This document shows positions 1 to 7,758 of a DNA stretch of 64,000 nucleotides, one piece after another. Both the position numbers and the translations under genes were made by a program. The notes under the pieces are model-generated. The model was not told where the DNA came from and ran no database searches. It worked only from the letters and a program-made list of their open reading frames with translations. The stretch is from Sphingopyxis sp. MWB1 (lineage in GTDB: Bacteria > Pseudomonadota > Alphaproteobacteria > Sphingomonadales > Sphingomonadaceae). The DNA is taken from the NCBI RefSeq assembly GCF_000763945.1, contig NZ_JQFJ01000001.1:124001-188000 (forward strand). Reading direction: 5' to 3'. Positions within the stretch are counted from its first letter, which is position 1; every line of letters begins with the position of its first letter.

Positions 1-114
1 AACCTCCATCGTTGACCGCCCTGTCAGCGACAGCGTATCGAGATGTTCGAAAACCGATGCGAGCAGCCGCCCGGCCTCTGCCATCACTTCGATCTCGGCG
101 GGGGACTTGATCAA
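1..114 (-). CDS. map: type I methionine aminopeptidase, N-terminal fragment (runs off the window)
   Basis: Only the first 38 codons are present; the gene continues beyond base 1. The visible residues read IKSPAEIEVMAEAGRLLASV and then a helix-like stretch, which matches the conserved N-terminus of type I methionine aminopeptidases (IKxxxEIExMRxAGRLAAxVL). The enzyme removes the initiator Met from new proteins in the cytoplasm; its metal ligands lie further downstream and cannot be seen here. The best start is TTG at 114, which overlaps the stop of the preceding ParD-like gene as TTGA, a typical sign of translational coupling. No ATG fits better: the first in-frame one would cut off the conserved IKSPAEIE segment. 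The two genes therefore form one operon. Confidence 0.82.
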   Translation of the reverse strand, partial: MIKSPAEIEVMAEAGRLLASVFEHLDTLSLTGRSTMEV

Positions 115-347
115 GGAACGGCTCCCGCCACCACGCTTGGCGTCGTCAAGCTCTCCGCCGCCTTGCTTTCCATGGCCTCACGCAGCGCGCGCGCCGTGAT
201 TTCGGAATAGCTTTGCTCGGGCGCCAGCTCGCCCATCATCCCGATCCTGATCCAATAGGCCGCCTGCGCGTTGATTGACCGTCCCGAAATTTTGCAAGCG
301 CGGCGAAGCTGGTCGTGCAGCGCATCGTCGATGTTCACGATCCCCAA
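111..347 (-). CDS. ParD-like antitoxin-family protein
   Basis: A 78-residue protein with the features of the ParD-like family (PF11903): an N-terminal ribbon-helix-helix-like segment (IVNIDDALHDQLRRACKISG) followed by the typical AQAAYWIRIG stretch, then an acidic helix. Members resemble the DNA-binding half of type II antitoxins, but no ParE or RelE toxin is adjacent. The downstream partner is methionine aminopeptidase, joined by a 4-base TTGA overlap. A GGAGGG ribosome binding site lies at about 352-357, and a large palindrome covers bases 358-387 directly upstream, so autoregulation is likely. Family assignment is from motif recall; whether it acts as an antitoxin at all is unknown. Confidence 0.78.
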   Translation of the reverse strand: MGIVNIDDALHDQLRRACKISGRSINAQAAYWIRIGMMGELAPEQSYSEITARALREAMESKAAESLTTPSVVAGAVP

Positions 348-357
348 TTTTCCCTCC

Positions 358-387
358 TATATGCGAATCATATATGATCCGTATATA
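358..387. promoter_or_regulatory. palindromic operator upstream of the parD-like/map operon
   Basis: Thirty-base imperfect palindrome with 13 of 15 positions paired and a perfect core ATCATATATGAT at 367-378. It is AT-rich in an otherwise GC-rich sequence and sits 11 bases upstream of the ParD-like start codon, next to its ribosome binding site. Ribbon-helix-helix antitoxins bind such sites to repress their own operons, so this is the expected position of an autoregulatory operator. Binding is inferred. Confidence 0.6.
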
Positions 388-427
388 AAGGTGGGACGGG
401 ATATAACCATCCCTTTGGGGACAGCGC

Positions 428-2155
428 CTATCCCGCGATCACGTCCGACAGCGGGACGTGGCGCCACAGCCTGCCTATCTCATCATCTTGCCCCGTCAGA
501 TCATAGCGAAGCAGCGAAACGGGCAGGCGGCCCGTGTTCATCAGATAATCGTGAAAATCCTTCAGTGAGAAATTTTCGCCCAGCTGGCGTTTGCGATCGA
601 CCAGCAGTTTTTGAAGCTGCATCGCGCCAATCGTGTAGGTCATGCCATATCCTGGCGGACGGCGGATATAGATGCCCGCATCGACTCGCGCGACATTGTC
701 ATCCAGATAGGGCGTCCAGCCTTTCCAGAAGCGCATCGTCTCCTCGACCCCCATCTCATTGCGCTGCATCTTCACATCGCCAATGGTGCGCGCCGCACGG
801 AAAATGCCGAAGATATAGATTAGCTCGCGTGTGCGGGGCCGGTCGTCGAACAGGCCGAGTTGCAGCGCGGTCTCTTCCAGGTAGAAGCCCCAGCCTTCGG
901 TGCGGCCGCTGTCGCTGATATGACGGCGAATGGGATGGGCGACGCGCGCGCGGGTCATGCCGTCGAAACGGTGTCCCGGAAAAGTCGCGTGTAAATGGTC
1001 GGGCGAGGCGTCGCGAAACTGCACCTGTTCCCAGAACATAGGCCCTTCGGGGCGCACGATCCACGGCGCATTATATCCCACTTCCTGATAGGTTTCGGGA
1101 ATATAATTGGGGATGGTGATAATCTCTTCATCGCGCAGCCATTTGCGGATTTTGGCGTCGGTTGCGGCAAGCTGCGCCTCATATTCCTCCGCCGATGTGG
1201 GCAGCGGCAGTTCAGGCAGCTTGCGGTTGCGGTGCCGCTCGGTCGTATAATTGGCCCAGTGCCGCTCCAGCTCGCGCTCGGCCAAGGTGACGATCTGGTC
1301 GGAATCATAGGGCATCAGGCGAACCTGCCGCAAAAACCAGTCATAGGCGGGCTTGCCGACCCCGGCATCATCGGTCATCGCCGGGCGCGCCGCCGCCAGC
1401 CAATCGCGAAAGCCTGCAATCGCCGCTTCGGCCGCAACAATATCGCCGACCAGTTCGGGCTGTTGCACTTCCGCGCGCCCGCGCAGATCGGCGAACCAGC
1501 CGACCAGCCCCGCAGGCTCGACCGCGCGATAGGGCATGCCATGCCCCACCCCGTCGCCGTTCGACAGGCTGTGCAGCGCCAGATCGGCATAATCGGCGGC
1601 GACAGCATCCAGATTGACCCGCGCCTGCGTCAGATAGGCTGGAATGGCGCGCAGCTGGGCGCGTAGCTCCGCCAGCGCATCCCCCTCCAGCGGCAGCTCC
1701 TTATAGGCCAGCCGCTGCAGCTCATCGACATATAGGCCGGGGTCGCGCGCCCAGGGTTTTGTGACATTCAGTGTGAAGTCCATCAGGTCCATCTGCGCGC
1801 GCACCGCCAGATAATCGACCTGCTGATGCCGGTCCCACCGCGCGACGGCGAAGCGAGGCAATTCCGCCTGAAAGCGGCGCAGCCGTTCGCGGCGTTCGTC
1901 GACGGTCGCAGGACTGTAATCGGCCATCACCCCCGCGCCGGCCTTTTTCCGCCACGCTTCATATTGCTCAAATAGGGCGGTGAAGGTCTTATAATCCGCT
2001 CTTCCGTCCGGCGGGGCGCCGGTGGCGGCAATGGGCGTACCGTGATCCGCTGTGCCGCTGGATGAGCCTGATGACGCCGTCACCGCTGCCGCCGGAGTCA
2101 TGGCGATGGCACCTAACATTAATGCCGCAACGGAGTTCATCGCTATTTTCTTCAT
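428..2155 (-). CDS. DUF885 family secreted protein with altered metal motif
   Basis: A 575-residue protein of the DUF885 (PF05960) family, whose members carry a metallopeptidase-like HExxPGH motif and a second EGWxxYxE motif. The start ATG at 2155 is preceded by GGGGGAGGA and gives a clear signal peptide (MKKIAMNSVAALMLGAIAMT, then an AAA cleavage region), so the product is probably periplasmic. At residues 388-394 the motif reads HATFPGH: the expected Glu after the first His is missing, while EGWGFYLEE at about 419-427 is kept. The paralogue at 7759-9432 has its motifs at the same residue numbers with the Glu present. It points away from the TonB-dependent receptor gene. Peptidase activity is doubtful; a binding or accessory role is possible. 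Confidence 0.8.
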   Translation of the reverse strand: MKKIAMNSVAALMLGAIAMTPAAAVTASSGSSSGTADHGTPIAATGAPPDGRADYKTFTALFEQYEAWRKKAGAGVMADYSPATVDERRERLRRFQAELPRFAVARWDRHQQVDYLAVRAQMDLMDFTLNVTKPWARDPGLYVDELQRLAYKELPLEGDALAELRAQLRAIPAYLTQARVNLDAVAADYADLALHSLSNGDGVGHGMPYRAVEPAGLVGWFADLRGRAEVQQPELVGDIVAAEAAIAGFRDWLAAARPAMTDDAGVGKPAYDWFLRQVRLMPYDSDQIVTLAERELERHWANYTTERHRNRKLPELPLPTSAEEYEAQLAATDAKIRKWLRDEEIITIPNYIPETYQEVGYNAPWIVRPEGPMFWEQVQFRDASPDHLHATFPGHRFDGMTRARVAHPIRRHISDSGRTEGWGFYLEETALQLGLFDDRPRTRELIYIFGIFRAARTIGDVKMQRNEMGVEETMRFWKGWTPYLDDNVARVDAGIYIRRPPGYGMTYTIGAMQLQKLLVDRKRQLGENFSLKDFHDYLMNTGRLPVSLLRYDLTGQDDEIGRLWRHVPLSDVIAG

Positions 2156-2610
2156 CCTGATCCTCCCCCACCTTTCTTTGCATGCGTGGACCGTTACAAT
2201 CGAAAGGAATATAATCATAAACATGTGAATATGGTCATGATGATGGTGCTTCCTCTATCGGTCAAGCGCAATATGGCGGATCGCAAGGGTCAGGAAGGAG
2301 GGTAGCGCCCGAATCGGCCCGGGGGCAATCAGGAGCATCTTATGGTAGGAAATTACGCAGATCGCTGTCTGAAATATTATAATCTCTTAACAGAATTTCA
2401 CTTCATGATTGCGAAATGATTTTCGCCTTGCGGTCCGGCTTGGCAGTGGGCAGGGCAGAATAAATGACAATTTTCACATTTTTTCATGACAGCTCATTGA
2501 CGGGCATTCCAGATTATGATCAAAATCACGCAACTGTTCACGCATATGGTGGCTGAGGGAGTCGCCAAGCGTGCCTGTTGCCAAAATATTCCAGGTGGGG
2601 AGTCAGCAAG
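2156..2610. other. divergent intergenic region, DUF885 gene / TonB receptor
   Basis: A 455-base gene-free stretch between two divergent genes, clearly AT-richer than its surroundings around 2340-2540. It holds the ribosome binding sites of both genes and the 19-base element at 2222-2240. No open reading frame with a start, ribosome binding site and coding-like composition is seen. Promoters for both directions should lie here, but no convincing -35/-10 pair was recognised. Confidence 0.6.
2222..2240. promoter_or_regulatory. shared 19-base element (copy 1), candidate MarR-type operator
   Basis: Reads CATGTGAATATGGTCATGA. A copy with 17 of 19 identical bases lies at 20211-20229, upstream of the M24 peptidase gene. 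The left part is a dyad (CATGT-GA-ATATG, one mismatch from perfect). It lies 67-85 bases upstream of the DUF885 start at 2155. Two MarR regulators are encoded in the same cluster. The regulator that binds is inferred only. Confidence 0.45.
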
Positions 2611-5445
2611 ATGAATATCAAGCGGGTCGCAACATTTCGAAATGGCCTAAAGGGTGGATCAGCATTTTTTCTGTCGATGGCGGCAATGGGCACGGCGGCA
2701 GCGCAGGATGTCGCACCCGCTGAGGAGGCCGGTGCCATCGTCGTGACGGGCTCGCGCATCCCGCGCCCCGATGTGGAATCGAACAGCCCCGTCAATGTGG
2801 TGGGCGAGGAAGAAATAAAGCTCGCCGCCACCAATGAAACCGAACAGCTTTTGAACGCGCTGCCTCAGGCCGTGTCGGGCTCGGGGGCGCAGTCGAACAC
2901 CGGCAATGGCTCGGCGACGGTCAATCTGCGCGGCCTTGGCACCGTGCGCACGCTGGTGCTGCAAAATGGCCGCCGCATCGTCGGCGCCTCGCAGGATGGC
3001 GTGGTCGATCTCAACATGATCCCGCCCTCGCTCGTCGCGCGCGTCGAAGTCGTCACCGGCGGCGCGTCGGCGGTTTACGGCTCGGACGCGATGGCCGGCG
3101 TCGTCAACTTCGTGATGAAGGATGATTTCGAAGGCCTCGAAGTCGGCGGCTCCTACGGCATCAGCGACGAAGGCGATGCCGAGCGTTACAATCTTGAACT
3201 TACCGCGGGCGGCAATTTCGCCGATGGCCGCGGCAACCTCGTCTTCCACGGCAGCTATTATGACCGCGCGCAGGTGAAGGGCGCCGCGCGCGATCACGCC
3301 ACCGTCTATCTCAATGACGCGATCGTCGACGGCAAGCCGGTGCTCGTCCCCTCGGGCAATGGCGTCACGCCGCAGGGCACGATCTTCGGCCCCGGCCTTG
3401 TCGGCCTGACCGATCCCAATGGCGACACCATCGGCACGGCGGGCATTTTCTTCGCGCCCGAGGGCTGGCGCGCCTATCGCCCCAGCGACGGCTTCAACGA
3501 CCGTCCCTACACCAATTTGCAAATGCCGATGCAGCGCTGGTCGGGCTCGCTTCTGGGTCATTATGATGTGACCGACAATGTCCGCGCCTTCTGGGAAGGC
3601 TCCTATGTGCACAGCAAGATTAATTCGACGCTGGGCGCGGTACCGATGAGCAGCTCGGGCTTCATCCCCGGCTTCCAGCTCGACATTCGCAATCCCTATC
3701 TCGACCCAACGCTGCGCGATTTCCTCAGCAGCAATCTCGACAGCGACGGCGATTCGATGGTGCCGGTCAACATCAACCGCCGCCTGCTCGATGGCGGGTC
3801 ACGTACCAGCGACCAGACGCGCGATTTCTGGCGCTTCGTCGTCGGTTTGAAGGGCGATCTTACCGACCGGCTGAACTGGGAAGTCTTCTACAATCAAGGC
3901 CAGACCAAGGTCACGGACGTCCAGGGCGGCGGCGTTCTCATTGATAATTTCGCCAATGGCTTTGTCACCAATCCCTCCGATCCGTATAAATGCGCCGCCG
4001 CCGATCCCAAATGCGTGGTGCTCAATCCCTTCGGGCTGAACTCGCTCACGCCCGAAATGATCGACTATATCTATACCGATCTCACCAACATCACGACGAT
4101 CAAGCAAAAGCAGGTCGGGGCCAGCGTAACCGGCTCGCTCTTCACCCTGCCGGCGGGCGATGTCGGCATTTCGCTTGGCGCGGAATATCGCAAGGAAAGC
4201 TCGGCCTTCGATCCCGATCAGCTTTATGTGATGGGCAAGGCGCTGTCGCGTTCGGCGGGGCTCAGCCCGACGGCGGGTTCCTTCGACGTGTCGGAACTTT
4301 ACGGCGAAATCTATGTGCCGCTGCTCGCCGACATGCCGGGCGTGGAAATGCTCGCTTTCGAAGGGGGCGCGCGCTTCTCCGACTATTCGACCGCCGGTTC
4401 GGTCTGGTCGTACAAGCTCGGCGGTGAATATTCGCCCTTCCGCGGCCTGAAATTCCGCGGCCTGTACCAGCGCGCGGTGCGTGCGCCCAATGTGGTCGAG
4501 CTTTATTCGGGCGCGACCAATACGGCACCCGATGCCGTCGATTTCTGTAACGCCGGGCCCGATCGCACGGCTGCGGAGCGCGACTTCTGCGTCAATTCGC
4601 TCGGCATTCCGGCCGCGGTGATCGACGTCTTCCAGCAGGAAAATCGCCAGATCCGCGCGATCACCGGCGGCAATCCCGATCTTCAGGAGGAAACCTCGGA
4701 CACTTGGTCGGTCGGCGCGGTGCTGCGCCCCGAATTCCTGCCCGGTTTCCAGCTCACGGTCGATTATTATAATATCAAGATCGAGGATGCGATCGGCTCG
4801 TTCGGCGGCGGCCTTCAGTCGGTGATCACCGCCTGCAACGCCGATATGTCGCTCGACAATATCTTCTGCCAGCCGTTGCGCAAGCGCACGCCCGACGGCC
4901 AGCTTTACGACGTGCCGCTGCTCAACGCCAATATCGCCAAGATGGAAGCGTCGGGCATCGACTATCGCATCGACTATCGCCATGATCTCGGCGGCAGCAG
5001 CCTCGGCTATTATCTCGCCGGCACCTATTTGATCGACGCGATTTCGCAGGGCAGCCCGATCGTCAATCCGGTGAATTGCGCGGGCTATATCGGCGGCGGC
5101 AGCTGCTCGACCGCCAATCCCAAATGGCGCTTCACCCAGCGTCTGACCTGGGACATGGAAACACTCCAACTCTCGCTGCGGCATCGCTTCATCGGTTCAG
5201 CGAAGGATGGCCGCATCGCGGGCGCCAAGGCTTCGGGGGCGCCGATTCCCTTGCTCGCCGTCCCCGAAACCGGCGACGTCCATTATTTCGACCTCAGCGC
5301 GAATCTGGACGTAACCGACAACAGCAGCATCTATGCCTCGGTCGACAATCTCTTCGACCGCGACCCGCCCTTCTATCTGTACGAGCGGGAAACCTATGAC
5401 GCGATCGGCCGCCGTTTCACCATCGGCTTCCGCGCACATTTCTAA
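2611..5445 (+). CDS. TonB-dependent receptor
   Basis: A 944-residue outer-membrane transporter. The start ATG at 2611 follows the ribosome binding site GGTGGGGAG and gives a signal peptide ending near AAAQ. The mature start carries a TonB-box-like segment (GAIVVTGSRIPRPD), followed by a plug domain with VNLRGLGTVRTLVLQNGRR and VEVVTGGASAVYGSDAMAGV, then a long 22-strand-type barrel with NPDLQEETSDTWSVG and a C-terminus ending in aromatic Phe (GFRAHF), as needed for barrel insertion. The plug form without an N-terminal signalling domain resembles the sphingomonad receptors often paired with peptidases. The neighbours (S9 peptidase, DUF885 proteins) suggest that it imports peptides or amino-acid derivatives; the substrate is not visible in sequence. 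Confidence 0.93.
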   Translation: MNIKRVATFRNGLKGGSAFFLSMAAMGTAAAQDVAPAEEAGAIVVTGSRIPRPDVESNSPVNVVGEEEIKLAATNETEQLLNALPQAVSGSGAQSNTGNGSATVNLRGLGTVRTLVLQNGRRIVGASQDGVVDLNMIPPSLVARVEVVTGGASAVYGSDAMAGVVNFVMKDDFEGLEVGGSYGISDEGDAERYNLELTAGGNFADGRGNLVFHGSYYDRAQVKGAARDHATVYLNDAIVDGKPVLVPSGNGVTPQGTIFGPGLVGLTDPNGDTIGTAGIFFAPEGWRAYRPSDGFNDRPYTNLQMPMQRWSGSLLGHYDVTDNVRAFWEGSYVHSKINSTLGAVPMSSSGFIPGFQLDIRNPYLDPTLRDFLSSNLDSDGDSMVPVNINRRLLDGGSRTSDQTRDFWRFVVGLKGDLTDRLNWEVFYNQGQTKVTDVQGGGVLIDNFANGFVTNPSDPYKCAAADPKCVVLNPFGLNSLTPEMIDYIYTDLTNITTIKQKQVGASVTGSLFTLPAGDVGISLGAEYRKESSAFDPDQLYVMGKALSRSAGLSPTAGSFDVSELYGEIYVPLLADMPGVEMLAFEGGARFSDYSTAGSVWSYKLGGEYSPFRGLKFRGLYQRAVRAPNVVELYSGATNTAPDAVDFCNAGPDRTAAERDFCVNSLGIPAAVIDVFQQENRQIRAITGGNPDLQEETSDTWSVGAVLRPEFLPGFQLTVDYYNIKIEDAIGSFGGGLQSVITACNADMSLDNIFCQPLRKRTPDGQLYDVPLLNANIAKMEASGIDYRIDYRHDLGGSSLGYYLAGTYLIDAISQGSPIVNPVNCAGYIGGGSCSTANPKWRFTQRLTWDMETLQLSLRHRFIGSAKDGRIAGAKASGAPIPLLAVPETGDVHYFDLSANLDVTDNSSIYASVDNLFDRDPPFYLYERETYDAIGRRFTIGFRAHF

Positions 5446-5454
5446 GTGGTCAGG

Positions 5455-5491
5455 GGCTGGCCCGGGCGACATGATGTCGCTTGGGCCGGTC
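5455..5491 (+). terminator. strong hairpin between TonB receptor and S9 peptidase genes
   Basis: A near-continuous stem of about 17 pairs (including several G-T pairs) with a TGA loop; the inner part is GCGACA-TGA-TGTCGC at 5466-5480 and the outer arms contain GGCCC/GGGCC. It lies 10 bases after the receptor stop and is followed by a short CCCTTTAAAA run. It could end most receptor transcripts while letting some continue into the peptidase gene, or protect the 3' end of the receptor message. Confidence 0.5.
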
Positions 5492-5525
5492 GGCCCTTTA
5501 AAATATGATGTAATGGGTGAGAAAT

Positions 5526-7757
5526 ATGCTGAATTTTCGTGGGATTGGGGTTGCGGTTTTGGGGGCGGCCTTATTATCGACCGCCGCGCTGGCGCAGGAT
5601 CGACCCTGGCCGCATGCGCCGGTCCATGGCGGGGCCGAAACGGCGGGCACCTCGCTCTCGATTGATCAGCTTTATCGCTATAAAAGCCTGATCGGCACCT
5701 CTCCCGAGGCTTATAGCTGGGCGCCCGGCGGCGACCGTTTCCTCTTTCTGTGGAATGATGCGGGCTATAGTTTCCGCGACATCTGGTCCTATTCGGTCCG
5801 CACCGGCAAGAAAGAACGGCTGACCTTCCTCGGACAGGATAGCAAGCCGGAGGCAGAGGAAAAGGGCATCGCCCAGGCGATCTTCCTCGGTGGCGACCGC
5901 GTCGCCTTCACGCTTGGCGGTCAATTGCACATCCGCGAGGCCGACGGCACGATCAACAAGGTGGAAAGTGACAAGCGCGCGGTGCGCAAACTCACGCTCT
6001 CGCCCGATGGCAAGCATCTCGCCTTCGTTTCCGGCCATCCGGTCGACAGCCGCAACCGCGTGACGCTGGGCGGCGACCTCTGGGTCCGCGATGTGGCGGC
6101 CAAGGGGGCCGGCAGCACGCGGCGCATCGTCGGCTATGACGATCCCAAAATCTATGTGAACAGCTTTCAATGGTCGGACGACGGCAGCGCCATCGCCTTT
6201 GAACAGGCCGATGACCGCGCCATGCCCGAACGCGATATTTTCTATTATACGCGCGACGGGCTTCAGAATAACCGCGTGATCCGCGCCTTTCCCGGCGATG
6301 AAACGACAAAGGCGACGGTGGGCAAGGTCGATCTCGCCTCGGGCGACATCCGCTATTTCGACCGGCCCGATGCCAAGCATCATGTCTGGGACTATGGCCT
6401 GTCAAGCGATGGCGAGCGGCTCTTCATCAGCGGTTCCGACATGGAGGCGAAGGAGCATCGCATCTATGTCTATGACACGGCGACCGGCGCGCGCGAAACC
6501 TTCTATCAGCTTCGCGAGCCCAAGCATTTGCGCCCCGACTGGAAAGTCGCCTGGGCGCCCGGCGATGACGGGCTGATCATCCTCACCGACCGCGATGGCT
6601 GGCTGCATCTTTATCATCAGCGGGCGGCAGGCGAAGTCCCGCGTGCGATCACCAGCGGCCAATGGGAAATTGCCTCTTTCGACGTCGATAAAAAAGGGCG
6701 GCAGATTTATTTCACCGCCAATAAATCGCATCTCGCCGACCGCCAGATTTACCGCGTGCCCGTTGCGGGTGGCGCGGTGGAACGGGTGAGCGCGCCCGCC
6801 GCAGGCACGCATGAGCCCGTCTATTCACCCGATTTTCGGCATATCGCCGATTGGTATAGCAATGACGACATGCCGCCCGAGCTTTTCCTTGTCGATACGG
6901 GCAAGCCGGGGCAGGCCAAACAGCTCACCAAATCGCCCCAGCCCGATTTCTACAAACAGACGTGGGCGAATATCGGCTATGTCGAATTTCCGAGCCATGT
7001 CGATGGCACCAATCTGGTTGCGCGGCTCAGCCTTCCCGCCAATTATGATCCGGCGAAACGCTATCCGGTCATCGTCGGATCGGTCTATTCGGACGCGGTT
7101 CGCAACCAATGGGGCGGGCGCCGCGCGCATCCGACCTGGGGCCTCGACCAATATTTTGTCGGGCAGGGCTATATTGTCCTGAACGTCAACATCCGCGGCT
7201 CATGGGGGCAGGGACGCGAGCATAATCAAAGCCAGTATCACAGCTATGGCGAAACCGACATCAACGACCTGGAAAGCGGCGTCCGTTTCCTGATCGACAA
7301 GGGCTATGCCGATCCGAAACGCATCGGCATCTGGGGGTCGAGCTATGGCGGGCTGATGACGATCATGTCACTTTCCAAAAAGCCCGGCCTCTATGCTGCG
7401 GGCATTGCCGGGGCGCCCGCTACCAATGTCTGGCACGCCTATCCGGGGCAGATGTGGATCATGGGTCCGCCCGAAGGTGCCGACATGCCCGCGCGCTATG
7501 AAGCGCAATCGGCACTTTATCAGGCGCATGGCATCAAGGATCCGCTGATGATCATCCATGGCACGCGCGATCCGGTGGTGCTTTATTCGGATACGCTGGC
7601 GCTCGTCGATCATATGATCGAGCGCGAACAGATGTTCGAACTGGTCACCATCCCCGGCGGCAATCATGCCTGGGCCAGTGACACGCTGCCGCAGGCGCGC
7701 TTCGCCTTCAAGAAAATGGTCGATTACTTTAATCGCAATGTCAGGGATCGGAAATAA
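5526..7757 (+). CDS. S9 family prolyl-oligopeptidase-type serine peptidase
   Basis: A 743-residue secreted peptidase. The start is ATG at 5526 (GGTGAG just upstream); a GTG three codons earlier is an alternative. A signal peptide (LGAALLSTAALAQ) is followed by a beta-propeller half (residues about 40-480, with repeated SPDGKHLAFVS-type blades) and an alpha/beta hydrolase domain. The catalytic triad is visible as Ser606 in GSSYGG, Asp682 in GTRDPVV and His714 in GGNHAW. This is the DPP IV / acylaminoacyl peptidase architecture, which cleaves short peptides, often after Pro or Ala. It ends one base before the start of the next DUF885 gene, so the two are translated from one message. Probably periplasmic. 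Confidence 0.92.
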   Translation: MLNFRGIGVAVLGAALLSTAALAQDRPWPHAPVHGGAETAGTSLSIDQLYRYKSLIGTSPEAYSWAPGGDRFLFLWNDAGYSFRDIWSYSVRTGKKERLTFLGQDSKPEAEEKGIAQAIFLGGDRVAFTLGGQLHIREADGTINKVESDKRAVRKLTLSPDGKHLAFVSGHPVDSRNRVTLGGDLWVRDVAAKGAGSTRRIVGYDDPKIYVNSFQWSDDGSAIAFEQADDRAMPERDIFYYTRDGLQNNRVIRAFPGDETTKATVGKVDLASGDIRYFDRPDAKHHVWDYGLSSDGERLFISGSDMEAKEHRIYVYDTATGARETFYQLREPKHLRPDWKVAWAPGDDGLIILTDRDGWLHLYHQRAAGEVPRAITSGQWEIASFDVDKKGRQIYFTANKSHLADRQIYRVPVAGGAVERVSAPAAGTHEPVYSPDFRHIADWYSNDDMPPELFLVDTGKPGQAKQLTKSPQPDFYKQTWANIGYVEFPSHVDGTNLVARLSLPANYDPAKRYPVIVGSVYSDAVRNQWGGRRAHPTWGLDQYFVGQGYIVLNVNIRGSWGQGREHNQSQYHSYGETDINDLESGVRFLIDKGYADPKRIGIWGSSYGGLMTIMSLSKKPGLYAAGIAGAPATNVWHAYPGQMWIMGPPEGADMPARYEAQSALYQAHGIKDPLMIIHGTRDPVVLYSDTLALVDHMIEREQMFELVTIPGGNHAWASDTLPQARFAFKKMVDYFNRNVRDRK

Positions 7758-7758
7758 G

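Noticed and set aside
3799..5184. 461-codon open frame on the minus strand inside the TonB receptor gene
   Set aside because: Shadow frame: high GC third positions keep antisense frames open; no ribosome binding site, no family pattern, and the plus strand has a clear receptor.
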